A DNA stretch of 12,723 bases. Origin: Spinellus fusiger (lineage: Eukaryota > Mucoromycota > Mucoromycetes > Mucorales > Phycomycetaceae). Location: assembly GCA_025094145.1 (NCBI GenBank), contig JALLLS010000188.1, positions 1 through 12,723 on the forward strand, in the 5' to 3' direction. Below the pieces are notes generated by a model, which was not told where the DNA came from, searched no databases, and saw nothing but the letters and a program-made list of their open reading frames with translations. Shown here piece by piece: positions 7,824 to 12,723 of this stretch (position 1 is its first letter; every line of letters begins with the position of its first letter). The translations under genes and the position numbers were made by a program.

Positions 7824-8379
7824 AATAGCTAAAGGTCTGGTCGTTATATTGTGTCTTTATCATAACCTATATAAAATGTCATGTTTGCCTTCTAACTTAA
7901 TGTGTCCAATTAGAAAAAAAAAGTATATCCCCCGAAGTTGGGGTAGTATTAAATAATCTATATGCAGGAAAAGTCAAATAGATATGCTTTCAACATCTCA
8001 CCCTGTGATTCAATTTAAGCATATTATTCAGTTTTTTTTTTGGGTTTTTTTAATTGAAGAAAAATATATACAAAAGAACGTATTAGTATTACTTTAAAAG
8101 GAGCAAAAGAGTAGAAGAGCAAAAGAAATATAAGTAAGAGTGGCATACTACATTGGGCTTCGAGTGTTGAAATATTCTAATGTACAGTTTATTGTTCTAT
8201 AATTAACGTTTTAAACACTTTATATACTTAATACTATAGTATCCTATGAGTCAACAGCCTGCTTTTTTCTCATTTTTATTATTATTATATAAAATATATC
8301 CTTTAATAGTGTTTTAAAGATATTAAATTCGTCCAGCTTTAGTTTTATAAAGCCACTGTATGAAAGTAGAAATTAGAAT

Positions 8380-8395
8380 GAGCTGAGCTGAGCTC
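8380..8395. repeat. GAGCT tandem repeat
   Basis: Three consecutive GAGCT units followed by C, an isolated GC-containing repeat in AT-rich DNA. Each unit overlaps an AGCT palindrome. Confidence 0.8.
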
Positions 8396-8601
8396 TTAGA
8401 CAAAGAAATCTCGACTTCTAAAGTGGTATAAGTGAGTCTTAAGCCCCAAAATATGAATAATTATAGATAGCTGAGATTTAACATTAACCAAAGAAAGCAT
8501 ACATACCAGGGTTTCTATTATGTGCGCATCTTTCAAAACAAAGCTGATCAAGCATTAAATTACAGGAAATAAATGCCATCAGTTTTCAATGAATTCAACT
8601 A

Positions 8602-8647
8602 ATATAAACATAAACACATATATATAAACATATAAACATATGTATAA
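8602..8647. repeat. ATAAAC-rich low-complexity tract
   Basis: ATAAAC or TATAAACA recurs four times with interspersed TATATA, ending in TGTATAAA. It is a degenerate simple repeat. Confidence 0.7.
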
Positions 8648-9979
8648 AAGCGTATTTAGAGAATCCTAAAGAAAGCGAGAGATACATGTGTGCATTATCG
8701 ATCTATTATGATTAAGGAGTCTTTTCTAACCAACTTGAACATAAAAAATAACACTTTTTTTCCATTAATAGTAAGTGCTTTATATATTCCATTGCTATTT
8801 TAAAGTAGATATTTCATCAAAAGCTTTTGGTCAATTCATGAATAAAATAACCCTATCAGAGGGTTGGTAAACCATGCTTAGGGTTAATATTAGAGGGAAA
8901 GACATGAATATCATTATGCATGAATATTGCCATTCAGGAAAAACATCACAAGATAAAATACACCCAGGATATGGGCCATAAAAAGTCATATGTGAATTTA
9001 TTTATCTAGATAACGAACTGTGTATGCTGTCAGATGATGAATCTTACTATCTGTATGTATTATGGTATCAATAAAAGATAACTATGTATATTCCATGTGT
9101 TATGAGCTGTATTTACAACCTTGAGTGATATTTTGTTATTAAGAGTTAAAATGGTGACCTGGAAATAATAACAACAATTCTTCTTGAGTTATCAGTGGTG
9201 ATGTCAATGGCAAGAGAAATATACAATGTTATTTCAAAGACTAGTTTTATTATTGATAACTTGCTTCAGTGCATAGACAGGTTAGGCAAATGTCCGTGTA
9301 CATATTTTTAACATATGATCTTATTATGAAGTGGTAACCTAAGTCAAGCAAAGAGAGTTAAGCTGTGTGTTCTATAGAAATACAAGAGATGGGCGCTATG
9401 TGTACTAATTTTAACATTTCTCTCTCTCTTCACAAGCCTTAATATTCTTTATTCTGACATTATAAGCATGTGCTTTCTGTAGAAATGACCATCACCAGTA
9501 TCGTTGTGTTTCTCTCTCATTAAAAAGGTTCTTCTCTATGTATAAGGTTTTAATAATAATAAACAAAACAAGAAAACAAGAAAAATAAATAAAAGCGCGT
9601 GTTTATGAATGATAAAATGAATGCGCCAACTTTTGGGCAAAATCTTATTATAAACTTTAATTGAATGTTCTTCCTAAACACATCTATGAGAATATCAGTA
9701 GAATACATAACCACTAAGTTTTAAAAGAAATATTAATATGGAAAAAGCAATACTTGTTAATGTTTTTTTTTCCTTTAGACCCTGAAGAATGAAACTCCCA
9801 ACAAAATAAGTGGTAGATAGTGTTTCTATTGATTTTTATTTCCACTGTCCTACTTTGCAGGACCTTTAGAGGATGAAGTATAGTGCTACCACTGTTTGTT
9901 CGCAGTGCAAAATCACAGGAGAAGATTCTCGTTTCTCGGATTTCGAACAGGGACTCAATCCTTGAAAGACTATTACAGT

Positions 9980-10015
9980 GAACATTCATTTAACTGTATT
10001 TATAAATGAATGTTC
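9980..10015. repeat. perfect 13-bp inverted repeat
   Basis: GAACATTCATTTA (9980-9992) and TAAATGAATGTTC (10003-10015) are exact inverted copies around a 10-nt loop. It sits at the edge of the GC-richer patch at 9840-9985, so it could be a boundary of an eroded element or a hairpin in a transcript. Confidence 0.85.
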
Positions 10016-10830
10016 CTTATTTCTCTAGAATCCCTTGACAGGCGTATACTAAAACAAAAAAATAATTGTTTTTCCTTTTGATATTTGAAGGTTTTTACTG
10101 ATAAGTTTTCCAAGTAAGATCAAAACCCGCCACTAAGGTCCAAATAGGCCACACTCTATACACTGTTACAATTTCTTTATATGGCAAAAAGAAAAGAAGC
10201 AAGGGATCTATAATACTGACATCTCAATATCAAAAGATATTTATAGAGATCAGGGAGGTCTCAAAGACAAACTAGTTTATGAAAAGTACAAATATTGAAA
10301 ATGTACTTAATAATCAATGTTTTCTGAGTAGTGAGAAAGACAGTCAACAAGGCAACTATAGCGAGTACGATTGCTTACAATAGGGGATAACACAAGCGGT
10401 GAAATATAGGAAATAGTAGAGTGATACAAATCAATAGATATGGAATAACGATGGTGACGACTTTTAAAGAGTGCAGCCTCATTTGAATACTTGAGTGACT
10501 TTGCTTCGAAAAACCAATCTCTGAATGAACACTGAAAAGATAATGTTTATTTCAAAATAAAGAGAATGATGCTTTTACAGAATTTTCTATATTATGTTCA
10601 ATATCATGTTGGTTATTGCATTACCATCATGTTCTGGTTAATACCTCTTTATTTATGAAAAGAGTTTTTAGTAGTCAGTTTGGCTATCACCATAGATAGA
10701 TCTTCATGTATTCTTATCCTCTACATTCAGGGAAATTTACATTATGAAAAAGGCTATAATAAAAGTGTGCTGTTTATCTTTGAATCTATAGGAGATTTTG
10801 TTTATAACTTACTGCTATAAATATTGCTGC

Positions 10831-10874
10831 ATGTATGTATGTATGTATTTATCTATCTATCTATCTATCTATGT
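10831..10874. repeat. compound tetranucleotide microsatellite
   Basis: Four ATGT units (10831-10846), then ATTT, then five ATCT units (10851-10870) and ATGT. This is a typical slippage-prone locus and probably variable in length between strains. Confidence 0.92.
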
Positions 10875-11395
10875 CTAGATTAGAAAAGGAAAAGTCATTC
10901 GCCTTGTCTTTTGTATTTCTTAACTACATCCTTTAAGCTATTATGCAAACTGTATTACTTTGTATTCTATCGCTATTCAATGAAATCAAGATAGCACAGG
11001 CCCCATTGACCTATCAAAGACAGATTATATAGTAAAGACACGGGTTTTTTTAAATGAAAAGTATGAATCTATCTATCCTATTATCAATAGGACATTGATT
11101 AGAAACTCTTCTGTCGCCAGGCCATATATGTATTGTTCTATAATAATAAATCCTCAAGTAGTAGGTACAATGGATAGTTCTCAGTAAAATTTTTGATTCT
11201 TTGCCTTGGAGTAATTTTATTAATGGCAGTCCAGATTTCCATTCAATAGATGCATGTCTTATTACTACCTTACCCGTGTTATTAGTATTAATCATTTTAA
11301 TGCTTTTTCCACTAAAAAATATAAATATACAAAACTCTTTTATTGTGTAAGTGCACGTACATGGAAGGAGTAATTAAAATAGACTACCAAAGATT

Positions 11396-11689
11396 GAGCT
11401 CAAGGGCAGGTGCCGGCCATCTGAGGTCAATAAAAAAGGCACCCTATTGGACGGTATCACCCCAACGCTGCCCCTACCAGCCCAACAAATTGCACATTAC
11501 TTTTGATTGCTATCAGTCTAAGAATGATGCCTATACTTCTCCGAATTGAATAAAAAGGCATCCATGTCAACTATCAAAGCCATCATCTTTATCTAGGCAC
11601 TAAAAAAACATACACATACAACAAAGTCAATTCCAACTTTCAACTTTTAATTTCTTAATTCCAAAGTACCTACATTTTGTCCACCCACA
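11396..11689 (+). promoter_or_regulatory. putative desaturase promoter with CCAAT and SRE-like motifs
   Basis: The 5' half (about 11396-11500) is clearly GC-richer than the surrounding DNA. It contains an inverted CCAAT box (ATTGG, 11446-11450) and ATCACCCCAA (11456-11465), one base from the classical sterol regulatory element ATCACCCCAC. The motif AATAAAAA(A)GGCAYCC occurs at 11429-11444 and 11549-11563. The leader before ATG 11690 is C/A/T-rich, as in many fungal genes. Sterol-element and CCAAT pairing is known in lipid genes controlled by SREBP-type factors. Function here is inferred from the motifs and from position about 225-245 bp before the start. Confidence 0.45.
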
Positions 11690-11953
11690 ATGTCAGCTAC
11701 AGAGACGCTTCTCTATAAGCGGACCAAGTCAGAAACGCCCAAACAACCACTCCAAAGGTTCCTATGGGTAGTCTATTTGATGAACCCACCACTATCAACA
11801 ATTGGCACAAACATGTCAACTGGCCTCAGTCGATACTTCTTATTAGTACACCATTGATTGCTCTCTATGGCATCTTCACAACAGAAATCCGCGCCAAAAC
11901 ACTTCTATGGTCTATTATTTATTATTATATTACTGCAATTGGTATCACTGGTG

Positions 11954-12018
11954 GTAAGTGTTTTATTGAATAAAGAGACACCAAGAGACTCATCCACTTT
12001 CTGTCCTCTTCCAAAAAG
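11954..12018 (+). other. intron 1 of desaturase gene
   Basis: 65 bp, donor GTAAGT and acceptor AAAAAG. It splits a glycine codon (G/GC) in ITGGYHRLW. Removal is required because the unspliced frame meets TAA at 11971-11973. Confidence 0.9.
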
Positions 12019-12151
12019 GCTACCACCGTCTATGGGCCCATCGTGCTTACCGTGCTACCTTTTTACTCAGAGTTTTTCTTTGTTTGGCTGGTTCTGGTGC
12101 AGTTGAAGGATCCACTTACTGGTGGTCAAGAGGACATCGTTCTCACCATAG

Positions 12152-12215
12152 GTAAACATTTAGAGGCCTCTATACTACTCCATGAACCATAGCTAACCCA
12201 TGCCACTACCATTAG
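12152..12215 (+). other. intron 2 of desaturase gene
   Basis: 64 bp, donor GTAAAC, branch-site match GCTAAC (12192-12197), acceptor TTAG. It splits the arginine codon (AG/A) right after histidine box II. Confidence 0.92.
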
Positions 12216-12447
12216 ATGGACAGACACTGACAAGGATCCCTACTGTGCTCACCGCGGTTTCTTCTTCTCTCACTTTGGCTGGATGTTAGTCAATCGCCCC
12301 AAAAATCGTATTGGCTATGCAGACGTTGCTGATCTTAAGGCGGATCCTATTCTAAGTCTCCAGCACCGTTACTATCCCTACATTGCCCTCTTTATGGGTT
12401 TTATTTTCCCTACTCTTGTGGCTGGTCTTGGTTGGGGAGATTACAGA

Positions 12448-12519
12448 GTAAGTTGTATAAAATACACCCTTTATCAATACACCCAAAGATGTATACTAAT
12501 GTCGACTGTGCGTGCTTAG
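12448..12519 (+). other. intron 3 of desaturase gene
   Basis: 72 bp, donor GTAAGT, branch-site match TACTAAT (12494-12500), acceptor CTTAG. It lies between codons, joining GWGDYR to [11 protein letters not shown]. Confidence 0.93.
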
Positions 12520-12723
12520 GGTGGTTACTTTTATACTGCTGTTGCTCGTCTTGTTTTTGTTCACCATGCAACCTTCTGTGTCAATAGTCTTGCCCATTAC
12601 ATTGGACAGGACACTTTTGATGACCACCACACACCCCGCGACCACTGGCTTACTGCTCTTGTCACTATGGGAGAAGGCTACCACAACTTCCACACGAATT
12701 CCCTCAGGACTACCGCAATGCCA

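Larger units (their letters stand above)
7626..9840. other. AT-rich intergenic DNA with no gene seen
   Basis: No coding region or RNA gene is supportable on either strand over these 2.2 kb. It contains a short perfect hairpin at 7802-7823, a small C/G hairpin (CCCC and GGGG around 7929-7943), a purine-rich tract with GAGCAAAAGA twice at 16-bp spacing (8101, 8117), GAGCT repeats and an ATAAAC-rich tract. It may be old transposon remains eroded past recognition. Confidence 0.5.
9841..11340. other. intergenic DNA upstream of the desaturase with no gene seen
   Basis: A GC-richer patch at about 9840-9985 includes a minus-strand open stretch of 91 codons (9714-9989), but its sequence shows no motif I know and its tail is low-complexity, so it is not called. 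The rest is AT-rich and contains one strong hairpin and one compound microsatellite. No tRNA fold was found. Confidence 0.5.
11690..12723 (+). pseudogene. OLE1: acyl-CoA delta-9 desaturase, 5' part, frameshifted, running off the window
   Basis: The enzyme is an ER membrane di-iron desaturase that puts the first double bond into palmitoyl- and stearoyl-CoA. Exons are 11690-11953, 12019-12151, 12216-12447 and 12520 onward. Exon joins keep the frame and give FDEPTTINNWHKHVNW, a hydrophobic pair region (SILLISTPLIALYG, IIYYYITAIGITGG), histidine box I HRLWAH (12024-12041), [20 protein letters not shown] with box II HRSHH (12135-12149), a second hydrophobic part (YIALFMGFIFPTLVAGLGW), [29 protein letters not shown], and the start of box III at 12682. 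Two lesions are visible. ATG 11690 (good context, A at -3) is out of frame with the conserved part, with a shift near 11740-11750; an in-frame ATG exists at 11764 in poor context. In box III one base seems missing near 12694, turning HNFHHE into HNFHTN. All splice sites are intact, so decay is recent or these are sequencing errors. The C-terminal part, including any cytochrome b5 domain, lies beyond the window. Confidence 0.88.

Noticed and set aside
8602..8647. Possible CRISPR-like or satellite array
   Set aside because: Repeat units are short, irregular and low-complexity, with no spacer structure.
9935..9970. Minus-strand TGTTCGAAATCC resembling a tRNA T-loop / B box
   Set aside because: The five bases either side of TTCGAAA (CCCTG and TCCGA) do not pair, and no acceptor or anticodon arm can be drawn around it.
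9714..9989. 91-codon minus-strand open frame
   Set aside because: No recognisable motif; the C-terminal third is low-complexity AT-rich text. The frame begins within the arm of a hairpin. Retained only as part of the GC-richer patch.
11343..11549. 68-codon open frame before the desaturase
   Set aside because: It overlaps the GC-richer promoter-like region, shows no known motif, and is better explained as promoter sequence.

Overview
The window looks like nuclear DNA of an early-diverging fungus, most likely a member of Mucoromycota. The sequence is very AT-rich throughout. The one host gene has 64-72 bp introns with GT-AG ends and yeast-like branch sites (CTAAC, TACTAAT), and encodes a fungal-type acyl-CoA delta-9 desaturase. 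The rest is repeat-rich and mostly decayed: Tc1/mariner elements and a minus-strand relic resembling the Fanzor/TnpB-like proteins known from fungal genomes. The lineage is an inference from gene style, since no rRNA or other marker is present.

Layout: 254-1340 (minus) holds a broken relic with the zinc-ribbon and RuvC-III layout of TnpB/Fanzor proteins. A GC-richer patch (about 100-250) lies on its 3' side. 1965-2675 (plus) is an old Tc1/mariner transposase remnant that has lost the two catalytic aspartates by internal deletion. 3379-4721 (plus) and 6281-7623 (minus) are two 1343-bp Tc1/mariner copies in tail-to-tail orientation. They have 32-bp terminal inverted repeats and TA flanks, and I found one base difference between them. 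Both carry the same frameshifts and stop in the DNA-binding half, while the DDE catalytic half is open (240 codons, spacing DD36E). The 1.56-kb spacer begins and ends with an inverted repeat of about 37 bp abutting the elements, so homology runs past the transposon ends on the inner side only. 7626-11340 is AT-rich DNA with simple repeats and two notable hairpins and no supportable gene. 11396-11689 is a promoter-like region with an inverted CCAAT box and a sterol-response-element-like motif. 11690 to the window end is the 5' part of the delta-9 desaturase gene (OLE1 type), with four exons and three introns, broken by two single-base-type frameshifts, one inside the third histidine box.

There is no operon-like cooperation here. 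The picture is a repeat-rich, decaying region next to a lipid-metabolism gene. The most unusual elements are the Fanzor-like relic, the near-identical inverted transposon pair with shared lesions and asymmetric flank homology, and the desaturase lesion in a metal-binding motif.
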